Source: Mycolicibacterium aichiense | GTDB taxonomy: Bacteria; Actinomycetota; Actinomycetes; Mycobacteriales; Mycobacteriaceae | Length of the DNA: 64,000 nt | Direction: 5' to 3' | Assembly (NCBI RefSeq): GCF_010726245.1 | Contig: NZ_AP022561.1 | Coordinates: forward strand, 1,612,001-1,676,000 | Shown: one piece after another, positions 26,353-34,730 of the stretch | How the letters are laid out: each line of letters starts with the position of its first letter | Numbering within the stretch: the first letter of the stretch is position 1 | Program-made: the position numbers and the translations under genes | The notes under the pieces: model-generated | The model's input: only the letters and a program-made list of their open reading frames with translations | Told to the model about the DNA's origin: nothing | The model's database searches: none

Positions 26353-27537
26353 ATGAGGTCGTATGCGCGCCCGTTGGCTGGTCTGGCGATGGTTGTGGCC
26401 ATAGTCGGGATTGTGATCGTGGCGGCGGGGATGTTCCGCGGCAGTTTCGCCGACACGGTCCCCCTGACGGTGCTGTCGCAGCGGGCGGGTCTGGTGATGA
26501 ATCCGGACGCGAAGGTCAAACTGGTTGGTGTTCCGGTGGGGAACGTCGTGTCGATCCAAGAGCGTCCTAACGGTCAGGCCGCGATCCTGCTGGCCATGGA
26601 TCCGGCTCAACTGGCGCAGATTCCGGACAACGTCAAAGTCGACATCTCCTCGTCGACGGTCTTCGGCGCCAAATCGATTGACCTTGTTGCGCCGGCGAAT
26701 CCATCGACGCAGAAGCTGCGGCCAGGGCAGGTGCTGACCGCAGAGCATGTGACGGTCGAATTCAACACCATTTTTCAGCAGCTGTCCTCGGTGCTATCGG
26801 CGATCCAGCCGGAGAAGCTCAACGAGACCCTAGGGGCGATCTCCTCGGCGTTCAACGGCCGCGGCCCGCAACTCGGGCGCACCCTGAGCGATTTCGACGC
26901 ACTGCTGGCCAAACTCGAACCCAGCCTGCCCAATCTCGCCCACGACAGCGACACGGCACCGGAGGTGCTCAACGCCTACGCCGATGCCAGCCGCGATCTC
27001 GTCACCACGCTCGATGACGCGACCCACATCAGCCAGACCATCACCGAGGAACAGAACAGTCTGGATGCGTTCCTGGTCAGCACGATTGGGCTAGCCGACG
27101 TCGGCAACGACGTCCTCGGATCGAACCGCGCGGGCATCAGCGACGTGTTCCGAGTGTTGGTGCCCACCACCGATTTGACCAACCGGTATCACCAAGGCCT
27201 GAACTGCGGGATCAGCGCGCTGGCCGTGATCGCCTCGGGTCCACCGTTGGAGAAGCCGGGCATCACCGACTCCATCGGATTCCTGCTGGGCCGCGAACGG
27301 TACCGCTATCCGATGAACCTGCCAAAGGTCGCCGCCACCGGCGGCCCGCAGTGCACCTCGCTACCGAGAGTGCCATTCGACACCGGGCCACCGTTCGTCG
27401 TCACCGATGTGGGAACCAACCAGGCCCAGTACGGCAATCAGGGCATCTTGCTCAACTCCGATGGGCTCAAGCAATTGCTCTTCGGGCCCCTGCCCGGACC
27501 TGCCCGCAACACCGCCCAGATCGGAGAACCAGGGTGA
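26353..27537 (+). CDS. mceA: Mce family protein MceA, island cluster
   Basis: The 394-residue protein has an N-terminal anchor (about residues 8-28), an MCE domain at about 38-115 (AGLVMNPDAKVKLVGVPVGNV), the MceA motif SSTVFGAKSIDLVAP and a helical domain. The C-terminus includes LNCGISAL and a short Pro-rich end; it is about 60 residues shorter than the other MceA in the window. It is the first mce gene of the island. No yrbE gene precedes it. The ribosome site is weak (AGG seven bases before the ATG at 26353). Confidence 0.93.
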   Translation: MRSYARPLAGLAMVVAIVGIVIVAAGMFRGSFADTVPLTVLSQRAGLVMNPDAKVKLVGVPVGNVVSIQERPNGQAAILLAMDPAQLAQIPDNVKVDISSSTVFGAKSIDLVAPANPSTQKLRPGQVLTAEHVTVEFNTIFQQLSSVLSAIQPEKLNETLGAISSAFNGRGPQLGRTLSDFDALLAKLEPSLPNLAHDSDTAPEVLNAYADASRDLVTTLDDATHISQTITEEQNSLDAFLVSTIGLADVGNDVLGSNRAGISDVFRVLVPTTDLTNRYHQGLNCGISALAVIASGPPLEKPGITDSIGFLLGRERYRYPMNLPKVAATGGPQCTSLPRVPFDTGPPFVVTDVGTNQAQYGNQGILLNSDGLKQLLFGPLPGPARNTAQIGEPG

Positions 27538-28556
27538 GCGGCACACGGGGACACATCCTGAAATTCGGTGCCTTCGGCGTCGTCATGGTCGTGCTGACTG
27601 CGTTTCTATTCATGATCTTCGGGCAGTACCGCACCGGTTCGACCAACGCCTACTCCGCAGTGTTCGTCGACGTATCGGGACTGAAAACAGGTGATTCAGT
27701 GCGAGCAGGCGGTCTACGTGTCGGCACCGTCGCCGATATCTCGATGCGGCCAGATCACACCGTGACGGTCGCGTTCGACGCTGACCGCACCGTCGTGCTG
27801 AGCAGCGGCACCCGCGCCGCGGTGCGCTATCTCAACCTGGTGGGCGACCGATTCCTGGAACTCATCGACGGACCAGGCTCAGCCAGAGTGATGCAACCCG
27901 GCTCACAGATCCCCGCCGATCGAACTGCACCGGCGCTGGACCTCGATCAGCTATTGGGCGGTCTCAAACCGGTCATCCAGGGGCTGAATCCTCAAGATGT
28001 CAACGCATTGACCAACGCTCTGCTGCAGATCTTCCAGGGCCAGGGCGGCACTGTGGACTCGTTGCTGACCAAGACGGCATCGTTTTCCAACGGGCTGGCC
28101 GACAACAACCAGATCATCGAAGCGCTGATCGACAACCTCAACGCCGTGATCGGCACACTCGCCACCAGCGGAAGTCAGTTCGCCGATGCCATCGACCGCT
28201 TCCAGCGGTTGGTCTCCGAATTGGCCGCCCACCGCGACCCCATCGGCGAGGCCATCGACGCCCTCGACAGCGGCACAACATCGATCGCCGATCTGCTTGG
28301 ACAGGCTCGCCCGCCGCTAGCCGGCACCATCGATCAGCTGAGCCGCTTGGCGCCCCTACTCGACGACCAGAAAGGCCTGCTCGACGGGGCTCTGCAATCA
28401 GCCCCGGACAACTACCGCAAACTCGTCCGGCTCGGCGCCTACGGAAGTTGGATCAACTACTACATCTGCGAACTCACCGTCCGCGTCACCGATCTGCAAA
28501 ACCGGACCGCCGTCTTCCCGTTTATCAAACAAGACAACGGCAGGTGCGCCGAGTAA
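27534..28556 (+). CDS. mceB: Mce family protein MceB, island cluster
   Basis: The 340-residue protein has a membrane anchor (FGVVMVVLTAFLFMIFG), an MCE domain at about residues 35-115 (GLKTGDSVRAGGLRVGTV), the MceB segment RTAPALDLDQLLGGLKPVI and the cysteine-containing tail DNGRCAE. These match the minus-strand MceB of this window in layout. The GTG at 27534 overlaps the mceA stop as GTGA. Confidence 0.93.
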   Translation: MSGTRGHILKFGAFGVVMVVLTAFLFMIFGQYRTGSTNAYSAVFVDVSGLKTGDSVRAGGLRVGTVADISMRPDHTVTVAFDADRTVVLSSGTRAAVRYLNLVGDRFLELIDGPGSARVMQPGSQIPADRTAPALDLDQLLGGLKPVIQGLNPQDVNALTNALLQIFQGQGGTVDSLLTKTASFSNGLADNNQIIEALIDNLNAVIGTLATSGSQFADAIDRFQRLVSELAAHRDPIGEAIDALDSGTTSIADLLGQARPPLAGTIDQLSRLAPLLDDQKGLLDGALQSAPDNYRKLVRLGAYGSWINYYICELTVRVTDLQNRTAVFPFIKQDNGRCAE

Positions 28557-29641
28557 TGCTGAAATACCGCCAATCACGCCTCGTGCGAACGGGATTCATC
28601 GGCGCTGTCCTGATCATTCTCGTCATCACCGTCGGCCTGCAACCCGAACGGCTCACCGCGTGGGCCACCTCTTTGCGATTCCAGGCAGTCTTCGCCGAAG
28701 CCGGGGGACTGACCACCGGCAACGACGTCCGGCTGGCGGGAATGAAAGTCGGTCAGGTGGACGATGTTTCACTCGACGACGAAGGTAAGGCACTGATCAC
28801 CTTCAGCGTCGACAGTGCGATCACACTCGGCAACGACACGTCCGCGCACATCAGGACCGGCACCCTGCTGGGGCAGCGCATCCTCACGCTGGAATCCGCA
28901 GGCAACGGCCTGCTACGTCGCGGCGCGGTCATACCGCTATCGCGCACCTCCTCGCCGTATTCGCTGACCGAAGCAGTCACCGACCTCACCACCAACACCG
29001 CGGGCACCGACACCCACAACATCAACGCGTCGTTAGATGCGTTGTCGGACACCATTGAGCAGATCACGCCCCAGCTGGGTCCGACCTTCGAGGGGTTGAC
29101 GAAGGTCTCGCGGTCCTTGAACGCCCGCAACGACAGTCTGCGTGAGCTACTCAAGAGCGCGGCGTCGGTCACCGGCACCCTGTCCGAGCGCAGCCAACAG
29201 CTCAACACCCTCATCCTGGACGCCAATGACCTGGTCGCCGTGCTCAACGAGCGGCGCGAAGCGATCGTCAGCCTGCTCGCAAGCACCTCGGCGTTGGCGC
29301 GCGAACTGTCAGGCCTGGTTGCCGACAACGAGAAAGAGCTGGCACCCACATTGCAGAAACTGAACTCCGTGACCGCGATGCTGGAGAAGAATCGCGACAA
29401 CATCGCCAAAGCCCTTCCCGGTCTGGCCAAATACGAAATGACCCAGGGTGAGGCCGTGGCCAGCGGATACTTCTACCAGTCCTACGTCCCCAATCTCATA
29501 CCGGCGCAGGTAATTCAGCCGTTCCTCGACTATGCGCTCGGATTCAGGCGCGGTGTCAACAACGGGCAGCCACCCGACAACGCCGGGCCCCGGGCGGAAC
29601 TCCCGCTGCCCTACAACGGCATCCCGGGTGGTTCCCGATGA
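28556..29641 (+). CDS. mceC: Mce family protein MceC, island cluster
   Basis: The 361-residue protein has one N-terminal membrane segment (TGFIGAVLIILVITVGL), an MCE domain at about residues 38-118 (GLTTGNDVRLAGMKVGQV), and a long helical part. It ends in a short Pro-containing C-terminus, about 70 residues shorter than the MceC at 8.4 kb, which has a long proline-rich tail. The ATG shares one base with the mceB stop codon (TAATG). Confidence 0.92.
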   Translation: MLKYRQSRLVRTGFIGAVLIILVITVGLQPERLTAWATSLRFQAVFAEAGGLTTGNDVRLAGMKVGQVDDVSLDDEGKALITFSVDSAITLGNDTSAHIRTGTLLGQRILTLESAGNGLLRRGAVIPLSRTSSPYSLTEAVTDLTTNTAGTDTHNINASLDALSDTIEQITPQLGPTFEGLTKVSRSLNARNDSLRELLKSAASVTGTLSERSQQLNTLILDANDLVAVLNERREAIVSLLASTSALARELSGLVADNEKELAPTLQKLNSVTAMLEKNRDNIAKALPGLAKYEMTQGEAVASGYFYQSYVPNLIPAQVIQPFLDYALGFRRGVNNGQPPDNAGPRAELPLPYNGIPGGSR

Positions 29642-31068
29642 ACGCCAGGAGGTTACGGCTGGCGGCCGTGGTGGTGTTGGTCGCCTTGCTGCTGGCCGGT
29701 GCTGCCGTGCTCATCCGCAACACCTACTTCGCGCCGAAAGTGATCACCGCCTACTTCGCCAGTGCCACCGGCATTTACCCGGGCGACGAAGTCCGCATCT
29801 CCGGGGTCAAAGTGGGGACCATCGCTGCGATCGAACCGGCCGGCGCCAACGCCAAAATGACCCTTGACATCGAGCGCCGGATAAAAGTTCCTGTCGACGC
29901 CAAGGCCATCATCGTCGCGCAAAGTCTGATTTCGGCTCGTTACGTGCAACTCGCCCCGGCCTACGCCAAGGCCGGTCCTACGATGGCCGACGGAGCGGTG
30001 ATCCCGGTCGAGCGGACCGCAGTGCCCGTGGAATGGGACGAAGTCAAAACCCAACTAACCCGCCTGGCAACAGATTTAGGCCCGCACAGCGGCGTCTCGG
30101 AAACATCGGTGTCCCGCTTCATCGACACCGCGGCCAACGCGATGGACGGCAACGGTGCCAAACTGCGCCAAACGCTGGCCGAACTGTCCGGTCTGGGGCG
30201 GATTCTGGCCGACGGCAGTGGCAACATCGTCGATATCCTGAAAAACCTCCAGACGTTTGTCACCGCGCTGCGTGACAGCAACCAGCAGATCGTCGAATTC
30301 CAAGGACATTTCGCGACACTGACCAGCGTGGTCAACGACCGCACTGACCTCGACTCCACCCTGAAAGATCTGAACGCCGCGGTCAGTGACGTGCAACGAT
30401 TCGTCAGAGGCAGCCGCGATCAGACAGTGGAACAGCTGCAAAGGCTGACCAACGTCACCCAGACGCTGGTCGACCACAAACGCGATCTCGAGAACATCTT
30501 GCACGTCACGCCCAATGCCATCGCCAACGGCTACAACATCTACAACCCGGACACCCACAGCAATATCGGCTCCTTCGTGTTGAACAACTTCTCCAACCCG
30601 GGAGCCTTCCTGTGTCAGGCGATCGAAGCCGTCGCCGACGTCACCGCGGGCGAGACCGCAAAACTGTGCAGCCAATACCTCGGTCCGGCCCTCAACACGG
30701 TCGGGTTCAACTATCTGCCGTTTCCGTTCAGCTCCTACCTGATGAAATCACCGAGCCCAGAAAACCTCATCTACTCCGAGCCCAACCTCGCCCCCGGCGG
30801 GACCGGGCCGAGACCTGCCGCCCCCGATGTGCCGCCAGCGATCTCCGCCTATACCGGCCTGAACGGCGACCAAGCGCCCCCACCCGGATACGGCGCGCCA
30901 CCAGCAGTCGCCCCCGGCCCCTCGGCGCCGGATCACCTGCCCGCCGACCCCTCTCCGGCCCTCTACCCGGGAGCCCCGGTCCCGCAGTCGCGAAGCCTCA
31001 ACGACCTACTGCTGCCCGCTGAGGCGACCCCTGCACCGGCATCGGCAGCGGAGGTACCGCCCTCATGA
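29638..31068 (+). CDS. mceD: Mce family protein MceD, island cluster
   Basis: The 476-residue protein has an anchor (LAAVVVLVALLLAGAAVLI), an MCE domain at about residues 35-115 (IYPGDEVRISGVKVGTI), and the MceD sequence RTAVPVEWDEVKTQL, the same as in the other MceD. It ends in a long Pro/Ala-rich tail (APPPGYGAPPAVAPGP). It overlaps mceC and mceE by ATGA at both ends. Confidence 0.93.
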   Translation: MNARRLRLAAVVVLVALLLAGAAVLIRNTYFAPKVITAYFASATGIYPGDEVRISGVKVGTIAAIEPAGANAKMTLDIERRIKVPVDAKAIIVAQSLISARYVQLAPAYAKAGPTMADGAVIPVERTAVPVEWDEVKTQLTRLATDLGPHSGVSETSVSRFIDTAANAMDGNGAKLRQTLAELSGLGRILADGSGNIVDILKNLQTFVTALRDSNQQIVEFQGHFATLTSVVNDRTDLDSTLKDLNAAVSDVQRFVRGSRDQTVEQLQRLTNVTQTLVDHKRDLENILHVTPNAIANGYNIYNPDTHSNIGSFVLNNFSNPGAFLCQAIEAVADVTAGETAKLCSQYLGPALNTVGFNYLPFPFSSYLMKSPSPENLIYSEPNLAPGGTGPRPAAPDVPPAISAYTGLNGDQAPPPGYGAPPAVAPGPSAPDHLPADPSPALYPGAPVPQSRSLNDLLLPAEATPAPASAAEVPPS

Positions 31069-32375
31069 CCACTCGCCGACGCAGCCGCACGCTAGCGGTC
31101 ATCGCCAGCTGTGCAGTAGCGACGCTGTCCGGCTGCGGATTCAACGGCCTCAATTCCCTACCATTGCCCGGTGCCGTCGGACGAAGCCCCGACGCCAACG
31201 TCTACCACATTCAATTCGCCAATGTCGGTACCCTGGAACCGAATTCGCCGGTAATGATCGATGACGTCGTCGTCGGCAGCGTCCGACAGATGACCTTCTC
31301 CAACTGGCACATCGACGTCGAAGTGTCGGTGAAGCCGGACGTTGTCGTTCCGGCCAACGCCGAAGCCAGCGTCGGCCAAACCAGCCTGCTCGGCTCGATG
31401 CACATCGCGCTCGACCCCCCGCTCGGCCAACCGCCCACCGGAAGGCTCAATCCCGGAGCGACCGTTCAACTCGACAAAACCTCGACCTACCCGTCGACCG
31501 AACAGACCCTGGCGTCGCTAGCCGCCGTCGTCAACGGCGGGGGACTGGGCCAAATCGGCGACGTCATCCACAACTTCGCCGCCGCCCTATCCGGCCACGA
31601 AGGCGACATCCGGGATCTGCTGACCCGCCTGAACACGTTCGTCGACACACTGGATCGCCAGCGCGACAACATCATTGCCTCCATCCAAGCTCTCAACCGA
31701 CTGGCGGGGACCTTTGCCGAACAACGCGACCTCATCACCACCGCGCTGAACAAGATCCCGCCGGCACTGGACGTGCTGATCCGCGAACGTCCCCGCCTCA
31801 CCACGGCACTGGACAAACTGCGCACCTTCAGCACCACCGCAACCGGATTGGTCAACGACACCCAGGCGAACCTGGTCAAAAACCTGCACAACCTGCAACC
31901 CACCTTGCAAGCGCTCGCCGATGTGGGGCCAGACCTCGACAACGCCCTGGTATTCGGCTCGGTGTTCCCCTTCGGACAAGACCTCATCAAGCGCGGTGTC
32001 CGGGGTGACTACATGAACTTCTTCGGCCAAATCGACCTGACCGTGCCCCGGCTCAAACGCTCACTACTGCTGGGCACCCGGTGGGAAGATCAGAAAGCCC
32101 AGCTCGTACCTGCCCCCGGGGAACCGTATTGGCAGAAGTACACCTACGACCCACTGGGCCTACCGATCGCGCCGCCGCCCCCGGGTGGGCCGCTCGGCCC
32201 GGTACCGGGAAACCCGCCGACACCCGGGCTGAATGCACTGCCACCCGGCGTTGTACTCCCGGTCAGCCCACCACCGCCTGTTGCCTCCGCCGAACCCGCG
32301 CAACCAGGCACACCACCGGTCTTCGCCGGACCTTACGGCCCCGCCGACGCGACCCCCGCACCCGGAGACCGCTGA
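31065..32375 (+). CDS. mceE: Mce family lipoprotein MceE, island cluster
   Basis: The 436-residue lipoprotein has a canonical lipobox (LSGC at about residues 21-24), the MceE motif GLNSLPLPG and an MCE domain at about residues 42-125 (NSPVMIDDVVVGSV). Helical segments and the conserved RGDYMNFF stretch follow. Its C-terminus is rich in proline and about 60 residues longer than that of the other MceE. The start overlaps mceD by ATGA. Confidence 0.93.
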   Translation: MTTRRRSRTLAVIASCAVATLSGCGFNGLNSLPLPGAVGRSPDANVYHIQFANVGTLEPNSPVMIDDVVVGSVRQMTFSNWHIDVEVSVKPDVVVPANAEASVGQTSLLGSMHIALDPPLGQPPTGRLNPGATVQLDKTSTYPSTEQTLASLAAVVNGGGLGQIGDVIHNFAAALSGHEGDIRDLLTRLNTFVDTLDRQRDNIIASIQALNRLAGTFAEQRDLITTALNKIPPALDVLIRERPRLTTALDKLRTFSTTATGLVNDTQANLVKNLHNLQPTLQALADVGPDLDNALVFGSVFPFGQDLIKRGVRGDYMNFFGQIDLTVPRLKRSLLLGTRWEDQKAQLVPAPGEPYWQKYTYDPLGLPIAPPPPGGPLGPVPGNPPTPGLNALPPGVVLPVSPPPPVASAEPAQPGTPPVFAGPYGPADATPAPGDR

Positions 32376-33940
32376 TGCTCACCCGTTTCATCAAAACGCA
32401 ACTCGTCATCTTCACGATCGCCTCGGTGGTCGGACTGGGGCTGATGGTGTTCAACTACCTGCAAGCGCCGGTGTTTCTGGGTATCGGCCGCATCACCGTG
32501 ACCCTGGACCTCCCCGCCGCCGGCGGACTGTACCCGTTGAGCAATGTCACCTACCGTGGCGTTCAGATCGGCAAGGTCACCGACGTCAAAGCCGTCGACG
32601 CTAGATACGCCCAAGCGACGCTGTCATTGGACTCCAACCAGAAGATTCCCGCGAATCTCATCGCCCAAGTGCGCAGTGTGTCGGCCGTCGGCGAACAATA
32701 CGTCGACCTGCAACCGGTCGACCAATCCCCGCCATATCTGCATGACGGCTCGGTAATTGGCATGGGGCAGAGCAGAATCCCGCAACGAGTCGGCCCGATG
32801 CTGGATCAGCTCAGTGCGCTGGTTGGGACCATCCCGAAAGACAAACTGACCTCGCTGCTCGACGAATCGTTCACCGCGTTCAACGGCGCCGGCTACGACG
32901 TCGGTTCGCTGCTGGACTCCTCATCCCGGATCGCCGGCGACCTCAACGGCGTCGCCGACCACACCCGCGCTCTCATCGACGACAGCGGCCCCCTCCTCGA
33001 TGGGCAAGCGGCGACCACCGACTCGTTGAAGACCTGGGCGCACAACCTGGCCGGCATCACCGGCCAGATCAGACAGAGCGATCCGCAAGTGCGGACACTG
33101 CTGCACACCGGCCCCGGGTTCGCCGACGAAGTCTCGGCGCTGCTCAATCAAGTCAAACCCACACTGCCGGTTCTGCTCGCCAACCTCACCACAGTCGGCC
33201 AAGTTCTCGTCACCTACAACAAGTCTGTCGAGCAGCTCCTGGTCTTACTTCCGCCCTACATCGGCGCAATCCAGTCGTCGACACCAGTCAACAATCCGAC
33301 AGGAGATGCACTGGGCGACTTCTCCATCACCATCGCCGACCCACCCGCCTGCACCGTCGGATTCCTACCCCGCTCGGCCTGGCGCGCCCCGTCGGACACC
33401 ACCGAAGTCGACACACCCGATGGGCTCTACTGCAAACTGCCGCAAGACTCACCGATCGCCGTTCGCGGCGCTCGCAACTATCCCTGCATCGAGCACCCCG
33501 GAAAACGTGCCGCCACCGTGCAGGACTGCGACAGCGACAAACCCTTCGAGCCACTGGCCCTCCGTCAACACGCATTAGGGCCGGCCCCACTCGATCCGAA
33601 CCTCATCGCACAAGGAATTCCCCCCGACAGCCGAGTCACCAACGACGACAAGATCTTCGGCCCCCTCGACGGAACCCCAATGCCGCCTGCGGCCGCGCCG
33701 GCTGGACCAGGTGACACGTCTCCGCCACCCGCAGAGCCTGCGCCCGCGTCTGGAGCCCAACCCGTGGCGCCAAGCGCGTACACCAACCGGCCTGCACAGC
33801 AGGCACCCGTCGCAGTTGCCCGATACAACCCCCAAACCGGTTCCTACATGGCACCCGACGGGCACCTGTACGCCCAATCCAATCTCGTCGCCACGGCAAC
33901 ACAAAAATCGTGGACCGACCTCGTCATGACGACGGGATAG
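32375..33940 (+). CDS. mceF: Mce family protein MceF, island cluster
   Basis: The 521-residue protein has a membrane anchor (LVIFTIASVVGLGLMVF), an MCE domain at about residues 38-118 (GGLYPLSNVTYRGVQIGKV), a helical rod, and the MceF-type segment GLYCKLPQDSPIAVRGARNYPC. A Pro/Ala-rich end closes the protein. The ATG at 32375 shares one base with the mceE stop (TGATG). Longer upstream frames overlap mceE and are rejected. Confidence 0.93.
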   Translation: MLTRFIKTQLVIFTIASVVGLGLMVFNYLQAPVFLGIGRITVTLDLPAAGGLYPLSNVTYRGVQIGKVTDVKAVDARYAQATLSLDSNQKIPANLIAQVRSVSAVGEQYVDLQPVDQSPPYLHDGSVIGMGQSRIPQRVGPMLDQLSALVGTIPKDKLTSLLDESFTAFNGAGYDVGSLLDSSSRIAGDLNGVADHTRALIDDSGPLLDGQAATTDSLKTWAHNLAGITGQIRQSDPQVRTLLHTGPGFADEVSALLNQVKPTLPVLLANLTTVGQVLVTYNKSVEQLLVLLPPYIGAIQSSTPVNNPTGDALGDFSITIADPPACTVGFLPRSAWRAPSDTTEVDTPDGLYCKLPQDSPIAVRGARNYPCIEHPGKRAATVQDCDSDKPFEPLALRQHALGPAPLDPNLIAQGIPPDSRVTNDDKIFGPLDGTPMPPAAAPAGPGDTSPPPAEPAPASGAQPVAPSAYTNRPAQQAPVAVARYNPQTGSYMAPDGHLYAQSNLVATATQKSWTDLVMTTG

Positions 33941-33944
33941 CTTG

Positions 33945-34466
33945 ATGCGGAACATAACTCGGCTCACGAATGCCTGCGCCACATACCTCCTCGCGGGCGG
34001 TGCCGTTCTGACAGCGGCGCCGCCATCTGCCGCCGACTATGACCAATACGCCATGAACGGAACATTCACCGTCGTCTCAAACGGTGAATGGGCGCAAATG
34101 AACGGCCGCTATCAAGACCAGCCGACAGTGCGAAGCACCTGGACGGTGACCTCGACGTGCAGCACTGGCATTACCTGCGCAGGCAAAGTCACCAGCTCGC
34201 TGGGGTGGACCGAAGACGTCTACACCGAAGGCGGCTACTTCTGGTTCGTTCGACACCCGGTGCCCGACTGGATACCGTGCCCCGACGGCAGCACCGCCCC
34301 CGGAATCCAGGTCTACAGGTTCTATCCAGCCAAACAAGACGGCACATCACAGCCAATTTCTGACCTGTGGCTCGGAGAAGACCAAACCACCGGCGCCAGC
34401 GGAAACTGCGGACGAAACCAATCACTCGTACTCAACATGCCCCTGAAAATCACCAAGGTCACGTGA
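33945..34466 (+). CDS. secreted protein of mycobacterial type, last island gene
   Basis: The 173-residue product has a signal peptide ending near PPSAAD. The mature domain has four cysteines that may form two disulfides (TCSTGITCAG and CPDG with GNCG) and repeated Trp residues. The pattern DYDQYAMNGTF and VRSTWTVTSTC resembles a group of small exported proteins found in mycobacteria, but I cannot assign a function. It starts four bases after the mceF stop and so belongs to the operon. It may serve the Mce system outside the membrane; this is inferred from position only. Confidence 0.8.
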   Translation: MRNITRLTNACATYLLAGGAVLTAAPPSAADYDQYAMNGTFTVVSNGEWAQMNGRYQDQPTVRSTWTVTSTCSTGITCAGKVTSSLGWTEDVYTEGGYFWFVRHPVPDWIPCPDGSTAPGIQVYRFYPAKQDGTSQPISDLWLGEDQTTGASGNCGRNQSLVLNMPLKITKVT

Positions 34467-34471
34467 CGCGG

Positions 34472-34506
34472 GCGCCGAGACGCGCAACGCGGCCGAGTCT
34501 CGGCGC
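34472..34506 (+). terminator. hairpin terminator of the island mce operon
   Basis: A perfect ten-base stem (GCGCCGAGAC and GTCTCGGCGC) with a 15-base loop begins six bases after the last stop codon of the operon. There is no T-run, which is common for mycobacterial terminator-like hairpins. It is placed correctly to end the EBP-mce transcript before the attachment site. Confidence 0.6.
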
Positions 34507-34536
34507 TGCACACGAGCCGACAATGGCCGCCGAGCA

Positions 34537-34570
34537 CTGACGACAGATCTGATGACAACGCTGACGACAG
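34537..34570 (+). repeat. pair of ten-base direct repeats near the right attachment site
   Basis: CTGACGACAG occurs at 34537-34546 and again at 34561-34570, 24 bases apart and about 75-105 bases inside the right end. Short direct repeats near att cores can be arm-type integrase sites. This is a positional guess; no matching copies were seen at the left end. Confidence 0.35.
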
Positions 34571-34642
34571 TTGCTGCTCGAACTACGCCCGCTGCGCGCC
34601 AGAATCGGATCTATCCTGCCTGGTCACGGGCTCTGCCCGGTC

Positions 34643-34684
34643 CTGGCAGTGTGGGGGTCAGGGGTTCGAATCCCCTTAGCTCCA
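34643..34684 (+). pseudogene. tRNA-Ala 3' remnant, right attachment-site repeat (attR)
   Basis: The 42 bases are identical to the anticodon loop-to-discriminator part of the tRNA-Ala gene at 24316. No acceptor 5' strand, D arm or anticodon 5' strand precedes it, so it cannot form a tRNA. It most likely is the displaced 3' end of the original chromosomal gene. The bases after it read GCA, so the original gene did not encode CCA. Confidence 0.9.
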
Positions 34685-34690
34685 GCAGGG

Positions 34691-34730
34691 AACCCGCCGA
34701 GACCAAAGGTCTGGGCGGTTTCTGCTTTTA
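34691..34730 (+). terminator. hairpin with T-rich tail, probable original tRNA-Ala terminator
   Basis: Arms AACCCGCCGAGACC and GGTCTGGGCGGTTT pair with 12 of 14 matches around an AAA loop, followed by CTGCTTTTA. The hairpin starts six bases after the tRNA remnant, just where a tRNA terminator should be, while the intact tRNA gene at 24316 has no such hairpin behind it. The T-rich tail runs into the stop codon of the MerR gene on the other strand. Confidence 0.65.

Larger units (their letters stand above)
24347..34684. mobile_element. tRNA-Ala-integrated genomic island carrying TetR, EBP-like and mceA-F genes
   Basis: Two perfect 42-base direct repeats bound the segment. The left copy is the 3' part of the intact tRNA-Ala gene. 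The right copy is a tRNA remnant followed by a hairpin terminator. This is the classical footprint of a tyrosine-recombinase element inserting into a tRNA 3' end. The cargo comprises a TetR repressor, an EBP-like membrane protein, six mce genes and one secreted protein gene. No integrase, excisionase, transposase or plasmid gene is present, so the element is either decayed or was moved by an integrase in trans. By eye its codons use more A at third positions than the flanks; this was not computed. Confidence 0.8.

Noticed and set aside
34643..34684. A second functional tRNA-Ala
   Set aside because: Only the 3' 42 bases are present. No acceptor, D-arm or anticodon 5' half precedes them, so no cloverleaf can form.
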